A stretch of DNA of 64,000 nucleotides, taken from assembly GCF_012976305.1 (NCBI RefSeq), contig NZ_JABDSR010000011.1:1-64000 (forward strand), read 5' to 3'. The DNA is from Peptoniphilus faecalis. Lineage in GTDB: Bacteria > Bacillota > Clostridia > Tissierellales > Peptoniphilaceae. This document shows, one piece after another, positions 28,113 through 36,324 of the stretch; within the stretch, counting starts at the first letter, position 1; each line of letters starts with the position of its first letter. The notes under the pieces are model-generated. The model was not told the origin of the DNA. It was given only the letters and a program-made list of their open reading frames with translations, and did no database searches. The position numbers and the translations under genes were made by a program.

Positions 28113-28147
28113 GAATTTTTAATTCCCCTTGTCATTAAATTTATTGT

Positions 28148-29569
28148 TTAAAATGGCCCATAATTTATATATTGTGCAAACATTGCCGCAGCTACACCTA
28201 TAGCTAGTAAAACCAAATATATTTTACTAATAAATTTAAACCAGTTAATATAATTAATTTCTCCTATACCTAGTCCAATCATAAGTGTTCCACATGTCAC
28301 CCATAGCATATTTGAAAGTCCATCTCCTAGTTGAAAGGCTAAAACAGCAACTTGTTGATTTACACCTAACACTTGCGCTAGTGGTGATATTATAGGCATT
28401 GTAATAGCAGCTTGAGTTGATCCTGAATTTACAAAGAAGTTAATTAACGTTTGAACTATAACCATTCCACCTGCCGATATAATTGGTGGTAAATTCTTAA
28501 GTGGCAAAGATAAATAATAAACTATTGAATCTAATATTTTAGCAGAATCTAGTATTGTAGTAATAGCCATAGCAAATCCGATTATTAAACAAGGAACAGC
28601 CATATCTTTTGCTCCCTTACTAAATTCTTGAAAAATTTTATTTAAATTATATTTATTAACTACACCGCTTAATAAGCCAATAGTTAAAAAAATAGTAGCA
28701 CACTCAGATAAATAAAAACCTTTCATAGTCGCACCATAAATTAAAAATGCTAATCCCGATACAAATATGAGCCATACTAGTTTATGAGATTTACTCATTT
28801 TATTAATGTTTTCAAATTTGCTTTTGCTCTTAAATTCTTCTGGTATATTAGGGCTAATACTTAAACTAAAATCCTTTTCAACTTTATTTGCATAATTTAT
28901 CATATATCTAACTGCCACTAAATATAAAATTAAACTTAATATTATTCTAAACTCTAAACCTGATGGATAGGGTAATCCTGCAATATCTTGAGCTACTGCC
29001 AAGTTAAAGGGGTTTAAAAACCCTGAACCATATCCTATAGCATATCCTAATATCATAGTTCCTATAGCAGTTATAGTGTCAAACCCTAAAGATACCATCA
29101 ATATTATTATAAAAGGTGCAAAAGCCATCATTTCTTGACCCATTCCAAAACTTGATGAGCAAAACAAGAAAAAGAACATGGTGATAGCTATAATTATTTT
29201 TTTCTTTTTTTCATTATTAAACTTTTTTACTAAAACATTTAATAATGATTCTATTGCTCCAGTAGATGTAATAACTCCTAATGATCCTCCAATTAAAAGT
29301 AGAAAGGAAATTATCGGTGCCGCCTTTTGAATTCCTGCATCAAAGGATAATAACATTGTTGTTACACTAGCTTTATCTGCTTCAACAAATTTAAATGTAT
29401 CTGCTACTACAACTGTTTTTCCTGTTACTTCATCTAATACTCTGGCATATTCCCCTGATGGAATAAAATGTGTCAAAATTGAAACTATTACTACTATAAC
29501 AAAAAGTAAAGTTAATGGGTTCAAGTTTGAAAAAATGCTAGATAAACTTAATTTTTTATTCTTTTTCAT
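28148..29569 (-). CDS. YfcC-family carrier (C4-dicarboxylate/amino acid carrier type)
   Basis: A 473-residue membrane protein with about 12 hydrophobic segments. The N-terminal NPLTLLFVIVVIVSILTHFI stretch followed by PSGEYAR, and the central SSSFGMGQEMMAF and GYGSGFLNPFN parts, mark the YfcC family. Members are poorly characterised carriers of basic amino acids, peptides or dicarboxylates. As first gene of the operon with a dipeptidase it probably imports the dipeptide or exchanges its products (inference). The start follows AGGAGAG. It is divergent from a LysR regulator. Confidence 0.85.
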   Translation of the reverse strand: MKKNKKLSLSSIFSNLNPLTLLFVIVVIVSILTHFIPSGEYARVLDEVTGKTVVVADTFKFVEADKASVTTMLLSFDAGIQKAAPIISFLLLIGGSLGVITSTGAIESLLNVLVKKFNNEKKKKIIIAITMFFFLFCSSSFGMGQEMMAFAPFIIILMVSLGFDTITAIGTMILGYAIGYGSGFLNPFNLAVAQDIAGLPYPSGLEFRIILSLILYLVAVRYMINYANKVEKDFSLSISPNIPEEFKSKSKFENINKMSKSHKLVWLIFVSGLAFLIYGATMKGFYLSECATIFLTIGLLSGVVNKYNLNKIFQEFSKGAKDMAVPCLIIGFAMAITTILDSAKILDSIVYYLSLPLKNLPPIISAGGMVIVQTLINFFVNSGSTQAAITMPIISPLAQVLGVNQQVAVLAFQLGDGLSNMLWVTCGTLMIGLGIGEINYINWFKFISKIYLVLLAIGVAAAMFAQYINYGPF

Positions 29570-29743
29570 AATACTCTCCTCTTCATAATACTCTTCTATA
29601 AAAACGTTTTTCTTGATTTTTATTTTATACCTTTAATTTTCTAATGTACAATTCAATAAAAAAATATACCCCATACATTTTTAATATGTTATTTTTTGAT
29701 AAATTTGTTTTACTAATTTGTTATAATTATTATGGGTGATATT

Positions 29744-30607
29744 TTGGAATTAAGACAGTTAGAATATTTTATTACTATTGTTCAAGAAGGTTCTATTACA
29801 AGCGCTGCAAAAAAATTACATATGACTCAACCTCCTCTAAGCCGTCAAATTAAAAATTTAGAAGAAGATTTAGGAGAAGTTTTATTTTACAGAAAAAATA
29901 ACAAAATGTACCTTACAGAATTTGGAAAATTTTTCTTATTAAAATCAAAGGAAATTGTTTCTTTATCAAAGAATATAAAAAAAGAAATTAAGGAATTTAA
30001 TGAACAAAATATAGGAAGTATATTAATTGGAGTAACTCCTACTTCTATACCCTTAATTTTCAACAATGAATTAAAATCTTTTTTAAAAGATAATCCTAAA
30101 ATAGTTTTTGATATATATGAAGGAGATACTACTTTCATATACAATCTTCTAAACAAGGGGATAATTAACATTGGAATCGTGAGATCCCCTTTTCAAAAAG
30201 ATAATGTTAATACCATAATTAAGAATCCAGAAAATATGTGCGTAGCCATGATTGATTATTTTAATTGGAACAAAGAAAAAGATTGTTCAATAGGCGATTT
30301 AGATGGAAAAAAAATAATAATTTATCATAGATATCAAAAGGATTTGGAAAATTCTTTTTTTAAAAATAATATTAGACCTGAGATAGTATGTGTCTGTAAT
30401 AGTTCAAGCACTACGCTAAGATTAGCGGAACTGGGGATGGGAATAGCAATTCTACCTAAAAGTGCTATTAAACAATCAAATGAACATATTGTATATAAAG
30501 AAATATTAGATGATAGTTTAACATCTTCTACTATGGCTATTTGGATAAAAAACAACTACTTATCTAAAGCTGAAAAGCTTTTTTTAGACTTTTTTACTAA
30601 TTTATAA
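29744..30607 (+). CDS. LysR-family regulator of the peptide operon
   Basis: A 287-residue activator-type regulator. The winged helix-turn-helix at the N-terminus (LRQLEYFITIVQEGSITSAA, then LHMTQPPLSRQIKNLE) is textbook LysR, followed by a two-lobe ligand-binding domain. The TTG at 29744 was chosen because GGGTGAT lies at the right distance and the product then begins like other LysR proteins; an in-frame ATG at 29732 has no site before it. It is divergent from YfcC-pepD-AEC across a 160-base AT-rich region, so it most likely controls them. Confidence 0.9.
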   Translation: MELRQLEYFITIVQEGSITSAAKKLHMTQPPLSRQIKNLEEDLGEVLFYRKNNKMYLTEFGKFFLLKSKEIVSLSKNIKKEIKEFNEQNIGSILIGVTPTSIPLIFNNELKSFLKDNPKIVFDIYEGDTTFIYNLLNKGIINIGIVRSPFQKDNVNTIIKNPENMCVAMIDYFNWNKEKDCSIGDLDGKKIIIYHRYQKDLENSFFKNNIRPEIVCVCNSSSTTLRLAELGMGIAILPKSAIKQSNEHIVYKEILDDSLTSSTMAIWIKNNYLSKAEKLFLDFFTNL

Positions 30608-30613
30608 TTTATA

Positions 30614-30650
30614 CAGATAAAATTCATCATTAAAGCGAGAATTTTATCTG
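30614..30650. terminator. Bidirectional terminator-like hairpin
   Basis: CAGATAAAATTC (30614-30625) pairs perfectly with 30639-30650, between the convergent LysR and thioesterase genes. Confidence 0.6.
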
Positions 30651-30674
30651 TTGATATTTACCATTTTTCGATAT

Positions 30675-31106
30675 TTATTTTGTTGTTTCTAAAAATTCCC
30701 TTCCAGTGATTTCAACTTTATCCAAGACAAAAAGCGTGAAACTTCCCTTTGCAATTATTTTGTTCTTGCACATGGCGACAACTTCAATCACTTCTGTGCT
30801 TTTTCCCACGTGAATTATTTTTGTATTAGAGTAAATTTCTTCTCCATAGCTTATGGAGGAAATAAAATTGACACTCGAATCTAATGTAACAGCTTTTTTT
30901 CCATTTATGATAGAAAGGCAACCTACAGCTGTATCCATTAATGCAAAAATTTCTGCTCCGTGAAGTATATTATAGGCATTAAATTGATTTTTCTCTGGTT
31001 TCATTTTTAAAACTAAATTATCGCCATCTAGTTCAAAAAATTTTATATTACTTTTTTTTACATATTCATCATCTTTAAATAAATTTTTTAAATTAATTTT
31101 TTTCAT
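30675..31106 (-). CDS. PaaI-type hotdog thioesterase
   Basis: A 143-residue hotdog-fold protein. The core NAYNILHGAEIFALMDTAVG, with the conserved HG and an acidic residue in the long helix, matches the PaaI/YigI-type acyl-CoA thioesterase family. The substrate is unknown. It overlaps the end of dinB by 14 bases, so the two are translationally coupled. A strong AGGAGG site lies inside dinB. Confidence 0.85.
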   Translation of the reverse strand: MKKINLKNLFKDDEYVKKSNIKFFELDGDNLVLKMKPEKNQFNAYNILHGAEIFALMDTAVGCLSIINGKKAVTLDSSVNFISSISYGEEIYSNTKIIHVGKSTEVIEVVAMCKNKIIAKGSFTLFVLDKVEITGREFLETTK

Positions 31107-32151
31107 TTTTCCTCCTACTAAAAAAAGAAAGCTGTCTTATGTTTAGATCTACTAAATTTGAAACTGTGATGCCAATAAGCCTTAGCTTCTCGCCTTCATA
31201 AGCTTCATCAAAAATCTCCATACTCTTATTTAGTATATCTCCTTCTTCATAAATTGCATTGTCATAAGTTTTTGACCTAGTCTTAACTTTAAATTTTTCA
31301 TTTTTCATCTTTAAAGTTAAAGTGTATCCAGAAATTTCCTTTACAATTAAATCTTCTGAAACTTCTTTAGAAAATTCTTTTAAATAATTTATAAGTTCTT
31401 CTTTGTTTTTTGTAGCTTCAAAGGTTGACTCCGTGCCAAGACTTTTTCTCATAGTGTTTGGCGTCACCTCTCTATTATCTACTCCTCGAATTCTGTTGTA
31501 AATTTCTTCGCCACTTTTCTTAAACATATTTGCTAAAAATTCATGGGAAAGTTCATAAAGATCCTCAACTTTATTTATTCCAATATTGCGCAGTTTTTCC
31601 TCCGATTTTCTCCCAATACCGTGAACCTTTCTTATATCCAGTGGAAATAAAATTTCTGGAATATCGGACTCTCTAATAACCATTACGCCACTAGGTTTGT
31701 TCCAGTCGCTTGCAAGTTTTGCTAAAAATTTATTATAACTAAGGCCAACACTCACGCTTAGCCCTGTTTTATTAAAGACATCTTTTTGTAGTTCGTAAAC
31801 AATATTTTCGTCATAACCAAGTCCTGTTACATCGAGATAGGACTCATCTATGGAAACTTTTTCGATTTTGTCTGTATAAGTCTTTAAAACTTCAAATACT
31901 TCCCTCGATTTTTCCAGATACCTATCTCTTCTCATGGGCTTAATTATTAAATGATCGCAAAGATTTTTCGCCATATACATGGGCATGGCAGAATGAATGC
32001 CATATTTCCTCGCAACGTAATTAGCCGTTGTTACAACTCCATGATTGGATTTACCCCCTACAACTACTGGCTTGCCTATTATTCTATTGTCGTCAAGTTC
32101 TTCTACTGATGCATAGAAAGCATCTATGTCAACATGTATAATAATCCCCAT
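31093..32151 (-). CDS. dinB: DNA polymerase IV (Y-family)
   Basis: A 352-residue error-prone lesion-bypass polymerase. Catalytic residues are Asp8 (HVDIDAFYASVEE) and Asp102/Glu103 (SIDESYLD). The helix-hairpin-helix part (VHGIGRKSEEKLRNIGI) and the little-finger domain follow. The start at 32151 gives the usual N-terminus; a GTG three codons upstream is less likely, and the site before the start is weak. It lacks a recognisable C-terminal clamp-binding peptide apart from the QLSFF sequence near residue 344, which fits that role. Confidence 0.95.
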   Translation of the reverse strand: MGIIIHVDIDAFYASVEELDDNRIIGKPVVVGGKSNHGVVTTANYVARKYGIHSAMPMYMAKNLCDHLIIKPMRRDRYLEKSREVFEVLKTYTDKIEKVSIDESYLDVTGLGYDENIVYELQKDVFNKTGLSVSVGLSYNKFLAKLASDWNKPSGVMVIRESDIPEILFPLDIRKVHGIGRKSEEKLRNIGINKVEDLYELSHEFLANMFKKSGEEIYNRIRGVDNREVTPNTMRKSLGTESTFEATKNKEELINYLKEFSKEVSEDLIVKEISGYTLTLKMKNEKFKVKTRSKTYDNAIYEEGDILNKSMEIFDEAYEGEKLRLIGITVSNLVDLNIRQLSFFSRRKNEKN

Positions 32152-32228
32152 AAATATCACTACTTTAGTATATCATATTAACTTTTTATAATGAAGAAAA
32201 TTTGATATAATTACATTGAGGTGAAATC

Positions 32229-32864
32229 TTGAAAAAAAAAGTTGCACTCTATGATTTTGACAAAACTATTGTTGACTGTGAGTCTATATTGGAACTTTAT
32301 AAATACGCATACAAAAATAAAAAAATAAATATTTTTAAAACTCTTTGGAATTTAATTTCTGCATATATCAAGTCAAAAATTAATTCCGACTTTGAAATAA
32401 TGAAAAATGAAATGGTCTCTGTTATAAAATATTTTTCAGAAGATGAACTCAAAAGCTTCGTTACAAATTTTCTCTACCCCAAATTTTTCTTTAAAGAATT
32501 TGAAAGTGAATTTAATTCCTATGACGAAAACACTGTTAAAATCCTCTGCTCTGCTTCTGCCACAAATTATTTAATCTATGTAGGTGAACTCTTTTGCTTT
32601 GACTACATAATTGGAACGGATCTAGACGAAGATTATAAATTAATTCGTGGCAATAATAAAAAGCAAATCAAGGTAAAAAATATCAACGAAATTTTAAAAA
32701 GAGATGGAATAGATATTGATTACGAAAATTCCCTTGGCTACTCCGATTCTTATAATGACGATAAATATATGCTCAGGCTTGTAAAAAATAGATTTTTAAT
32801 CAACTCTAAAGTAAAGAAAAAGGGATATACAAATTTAACTTGGCATAAAAAAACTGAGGGTTAA
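32229..32864 (+). CDS. HAD-superfamily hydrolase (phosphoserine-phosphatase-like, IB type)
   Basis: A 211-residue cytosolic phosphatase-like protein. The nucleophile motif YDFDKTIVD gives Asp9 and Asp11, CSASATN is motif II, and GYSDSYNDDKYM is the acidic motif. A helical cap lies between the first two motifs. The TTG start follows GAGGTGA at good spacing. The natural substrate is unknown. The stop lies within the terminator that follows. Confidence 0.85.
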   Translation: MKKKVALYDFDKTIVDCESILELYKYAYKNKKINIFKTLWNLISAYIKSKINSDFEIMKNEMVSVIKYFSEDELKSFVTNFLYPKFFFKEFESEFNSYDENTVKILCSASATNYLIYVGELFCFDYIIGTDLDEDYKLIRGNNKKQIKVKNINEILKRDGIDIDYENSLGYSDSYNDDKYMLRLVKNRFLINSKVKKKGYTNLTWHKKTEG

Positions 32865-32882
32865 TTTTCCTCAGCTTTTTTT
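32851..32882. terminator. Bidirectional terminator overlapping two gene ends
   Basis: CTGAGG (32854-32859) pairs with CCTCAG (32869-32874), flanked by A-run and T-run. The stem includes the last codons of the HAD gene, and the T-run reaches the end of the convergent gene at 32881. Confidence 0.8.
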
Positions 32883-34662
32883 AAATTTCTAAAATATATT
32901 TTTCAATTAGCTTGGCAATTTCGTCATAGGATTTTTCTCCAATAAACTCGTAAACTTTTTCGCCCTCTTTATAGAAAGAAACTCTAGGCAATTGGAAGAT
33001 TTCATATTTTTCTGCAAAGTCTTTATTTTTGTCGAGATCCATGTAGTAACAGCTAATCTCTTTGAATTCTTCTTCTAGGAGAACTTGCATTACTTCCATA
33101 AGTGGTTCACAGTGAGAACATCTATCTGCACCAAAGATAACTATGGCTGCTTTTTGTGATTTTATCGTGTCGCCAAAATAATTTTGCATTACATATTTTA
33201 TTACTGATTCATTTCTCTTAATTACTTTCTTATTTTCTTCAAGATCTAAAACTGATTCTGATTCTTGTGAAAGTGGGTCTATATCGTTATTTAGTTCACT
33301 TCCATTTACATTTGTAACAGCAACAGACTTGAAACTTCCTGCTCCCTTTAGCTTGTAATAAGATGCATCTTCAATCTCTTCAATTTCATTTTCACTTTCA
33401 TCTACGTCTAGATAATCGTAGGGATATCTATAAACTCTGTAAATCATGTTATTTTTCAAAACATTTTCTGTCGTCGTCCTATAAGGGCATGTCCATTGCC
33501 AAACTATTTCCTTTGAAGGTGTGATTTCAATAACCATACCCTCTGTCGCAAGGGTTATTAGAGTGTTTCCATTGGGAAGTCTTTGAAGATTTCCGCCATA
33601 GGGTGAATAAAATTTGTAGCCATTCATTGGAATTGAAAAACCAAAATCCCTTGGATCTACGGACCAATTTACAGAAAGTGTTACTGGATTTATCTCTAAG
33701 ATTCTGGAATAATTTCTAACAAAGGGCAGTAGTCCTGAAGGTGATGTGAGTGTTGGTGAGCCGTAGCCACATCTTCCTCCATTGTCAAAAATCAATAGAT
33801 TGCCCTCGCCTTCCAAACCCCTTGGAATTATACTTGCAAAGGCAGAGCCAACTACTGGATCTATTTTCTTGAAGTCTGAAAATTTTGGTCCCAGCTTGTA
33901 ACAAATTCGTGACCTCTTTTTGTCGATTATGCCAATAATATTTGCAGCTCTCGCAGTAAATAAAATGTTGTCTGGATGAAATCGTGGATCGCCTTGATCG
34001 TACCACTTGTTTTCGCCAATTGTAGAAATTGATGTCACGTCTAAATAATTTCCAAGAGGTCTTTCCGTAATCCTAAGATTTGGATTTCTGTATAAAACAT
34101 TTTTTGCCTCTTCGGAAAATCCAAGTTGGTCAAAGTGTTCACTAAAGGAAAATTTCCAAATAATATTTCCCTTTTTGTCTACTTCTAAGATTACATCGTC
34201 AAGCAAAGTCTTGTCAGAAATTCTATTGTCCACGATGGCATCGTGAACTAATATAAGCGTATTGCCACCTTGGATGATTTTTTCTCCAGGGTAATAATAT
34301 CCAAGTGAGTTTCCTTCTCTTTGAAAATCAGAATGTGCTCTAGCCATCCACTTTGGTCGATAACCTCTGTCCTCTGTGAACTTAAATTTGTCGAAGTCAA
34401 ATACAACTCTTCCATCTTTATCAAATTCAACTAATTTTATACCATCACTGACTCCAAAATCTGATGATCTAAAAGAAGAAATACTCATAATATTTTTATT
34501 TGGAAGCATCTTTGCAGGCATTGGGTTCACAGAATACCTTTTAAGCTCCCTGCCGTCCATTTTTGTAATTAGTGCTCCGTCCTTTGCCGTTGAAATTAAA
34601 TTTATACCATTGTATGCCTTTTCTTTATTGTAGACTACAGTTCCCCTTGGATAAACTCTCAT
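32881..34662 (-). CDS. Aryl-sulfate sulfotransferase-like protein fused to a thioredoxin domain
   Basis: A 593-residue two-part protein. Residues 1 to about 410 resemble the arylsulfotransferase (ASST) beta-propeller family: repeated GNTLI/GNLLIFDNGG-type blades, a DPRFHPDNILFTAR stretch, and LQRLPNGNTLITLATEG. ASST enzymes move sulfate between phenolic compounds. After a linker of about 75 residues, residues 490-593 form a thioredoxin fold with a CSHC redox centre (Cys515, Cys518) and a cis-proline (LPRVSFY). No signal peptide is seen, so it should be cytosolic. It overlaps the TrxB-like gene by four bases; that reductase may reduce this domain. The catalytic histidine assignment was not possible by eye. 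Confidence 0.85.
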   Translation of the reverse strand: MRVYPRGTVVYNKEKAYNGINLISTAKDGALITKMDGRELKRYSVNPMPAKMLPNKNIMSISSFRSSDFGVSDGIKLVEFDKDGRVVFDFDKFKFTEDRGYRPKWMARAHSDFQREGNSLGYYYPGEKIIQGGNTLILVHDAIVDNRISDKTLLDDVILEVDKKGNIIWKFSFSEHFDQLGFSEEAKNVLYRNPNLRITERPLGNYLDVTSISTIGENKWYDQGDPRFHPDNILFTARAANIIGIIDKKRSRICYKLGPKFSDFKKIDPVVGSAFASIIPRGLEGEGNLLIFDNGGRCGYGSPTLTSPSGLLPFVRNYSRILEINPVTLSVNWSVDPRDFGFSIPMNGYKFYSPYGGNLQRLPNGNTLITLATEGMVIEITPSKEIVWQWTCPYRTTTENVLKNNMIYRVYRYPYDYLDVDESENEIEEIEDASYYKLKGAGSFKSVAVTNVNGSELNNDIDPLSQESESVLDLEENKKVIKRNESVIKYVMQNYFGDTIKSQKAAIVIFGADRCSHCEPLMEVMQVLLEEEFKEISCYYMDLDKNKDFAEKYEIFQLPRVSFYKEGEKVYEFIGEKSYDEIAKLIEKYILEI

Positions 34663-35594
34663 CTCACACCCCTATTTCTAATGTATCTCTCTGCATAGAC
34701 AGTAGCCACTGCACCATCGCTTGCTGCTGTAACAATTTGTCTAAGAGGTTTTTGTCTTATATCTCCTGCAGCATAAATTCCTTCTACAGATGTCCTCATG
34801 CAGTCGTCCGTTACAATAAAGCCAAAATCATCTAAATCTAAATAATCCTTTACAAATTCTGAATTGGGACTCATCCCCGCAAAAATAAAAACTCCATCAG
34901 AAGTCACTCTAGTATTTGTATTGTCAGATAAATCTAAAATATCAAGACTATTTACTCTGTCATCGCCGTAAATTCCCTCGAGTTTTGAGTGCCAAGTGTA
35001 AGAAATTTTTGGATTCTCCTTAATTTTTTTAACTTCCAATTCATTTCCATCGAAATTTCCTTCTTCGTGAATAATAATCATATTAATTGAGTTTGCAAAA
35101 TTAGAGAGATAATCTGCCTCTTCTAGTGCAAGATCACCTGAACCTAAAATATGTATGTCTTTGTCCTTAAAATAATCTGCATCACAAGTTGAACAATAGG
35201 ACACACCACGACCAGCAAATTCAATTTCGCCAGGAACATTTATCATCTTTGCATAAGTTCCCGTTGCAATAATAATTGCCTTTGCAAAAAATTCTCTTCT
35301 CCTTGAAGTAATAAGCTTGAAACCCTCGCCTATCTTTTCGATCTTTGAAACAGTTCCATAAGTAAACTCGTTAGTATTAAAATTTTCTGCTTGCCTTCTA
35401 AATTCATTTATCAAATCTCTCCCAGAAATTTCTTTGAATCCTGGATAATTAATAACCCTAGGAGTATCGTTAACTCTGCCGCCAAAGGAAAATTTTTCGA
35501 TTACCAAAGTGCTTAAAAGAGATCTCCCCGCATAAATAGCAGCACTCAAGCCAGCTGCACCTGCGCCAATTATAATTAAATCATAATTCTTCAT
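34659..35594 (-). CDS. Thioredoxin-reductase-like FAD enzyme
   Basis: A 311-residue two-dinucleotide-domain flavoprotein. The FAD motif GAGAAGLSAA lies at residues 10-19, the redox pair Cys134/Cys137 in CSTCD, and the final FAD motif YAAGDIRQKPLRQ near residue 270. The NAD(P)H domain has a GSGDLALEEA motif in place of GGGNSALEEA. It is translationally coupled to the downstream thioredoxin-fusion gene, suggesting a reductase-thioredoxin pair. The start follows GAGGTGA. Confidence 0.9.
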   Translation of the reverse strand: MKNYDLIIIGAGAAGLSAAIYAGRSLLSTLVIEKFSFGGRVNDTPRVINYPGFKEISGRDLINEFRRQAENFNTNEFTYGTVSKIEKIGEGFKLITSRRREFFAKAIIIATGTYAKMINVPGEIEFAGRGVSYCSTCDADYFKDKDIHILGSGDLALEEADYLSNFANSINMIIIHEEGNFDGNELEVKKIKENPKISYTWHSKLEGIYGDDRVNSLDILDLSDNTNTRVTSDGVFIFAGMSPNSEFVKDYLDLDDFGFIVTDDCMRTSVEGIYAAGDIRQKPLRQIVTAASDGAVATVYAERYIRNRGVR

Positions 35595-35603
35595 TTAATC
35601 ACC

Positions 35604-36209
35604 TCAAATAGAATCCACAGGATTTTGTGGTGCCTTTTTTATAATTTTAAATTTACCATCGTGATAATCGGCGATGTTAAACTCTCCATTTCGCCTAACT
35701 CTATTTATCCAAAACTTTTCCATAGGAATATCTTCCATAATAGAAAACATAGCTACAATAGTTACGCCGTGAGCCACAACTAAAATAGTGTTGTCAATTT
35801 CTGGATAAATAGCAAATTCAAAGAATTTTTCCACACGTTTTCTAAGATCGTATAAACTTTCGCCATCAATGCGGTTGTATCTATGTGGCTTATTAAAATA
35901 AAGTTTGTGAAGCCATCTATCACTGTCTTTAACATCCTTAATGTTTTTGCCAGACCAATAACCCACATCAATTTCGCGAAGGAGCGAGGTCTTTATAATA
36001 TGCCTGTTGGGACAAATTAATTTTGCAGTATCATAGGCACGACCAAGGTCAGAAGAATAAATCTTATCGAAGTGAATATTCTTTGACTTATCGTGAAGCG
36101 CCTTTCCCATCTCAATACCTTCTTTAGTAAGTGGCGAATCATCTTGCCCTTGAATTATATTAAGCTTGTTCCATTCAGTCTCACCATGTCTTGTAAAATA
36201 AATCCTCAT
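35604..36209 (-). CDS. Histidine phosphatase family protein (phosphoglycerate mutase-like)
   Basis: A 201-residue cytosolic enzyme. The catalytic RHGETEWN motif (residues 7-14) and second histidine (VVAHGVTI) define the branch-2 histidine phosphatase family; the substrate is unknown. The start at 36209 follows GAGGGT; the frame is open upstream but lacks a site. It lies nine bases upstream of the TrxB-like gene, forming a three-gene operon with the fusion protein. Confidence 0.9.
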   Translation of the reverse strand: MRIYFTRHGETEWNKLNIIQGQDDSPLTKEGIEMGKALHDKSKNIHFDKIYSSDLGRAYDTAKLICPNRHIIKTSLLREIDVGYWSGKNIKDVKDSDRWLHKLYFNKPHRYNRIDGESLYDLRKRVEKFFEFAIYPEIDNTILVVAHGVTIVAMFSIMEDIPMEKFWINRVRRNGEFNIADYHDGKFKIIKKAPQNPVDSI

Positions 36210-36238
36210 ACTACCCTCACAATCTGTATAAAAAAATA

Positions 36239-36271
36239 TATTCTTAATAATATTATATATTATTAAGAATA
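36239..36271. promoter_or_regulatory. Perfect 15-base inverted repeat before the phosphatase operon
   Basis: TATTCTTAATAATAT, three bases, then its exact complement. It lies 30 bases upstream of the phosphatase start, in the 115-base gap after the MutS-like gene. Either an operator for the operon or an AT-rich terminator. Confidence 0.5.
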
Positions 36272-36324
36272 ACAATTAAAGAAAGAAAAAATTACTCCTT
36301 AAAGAAACCACTGAATAAAGCAGT

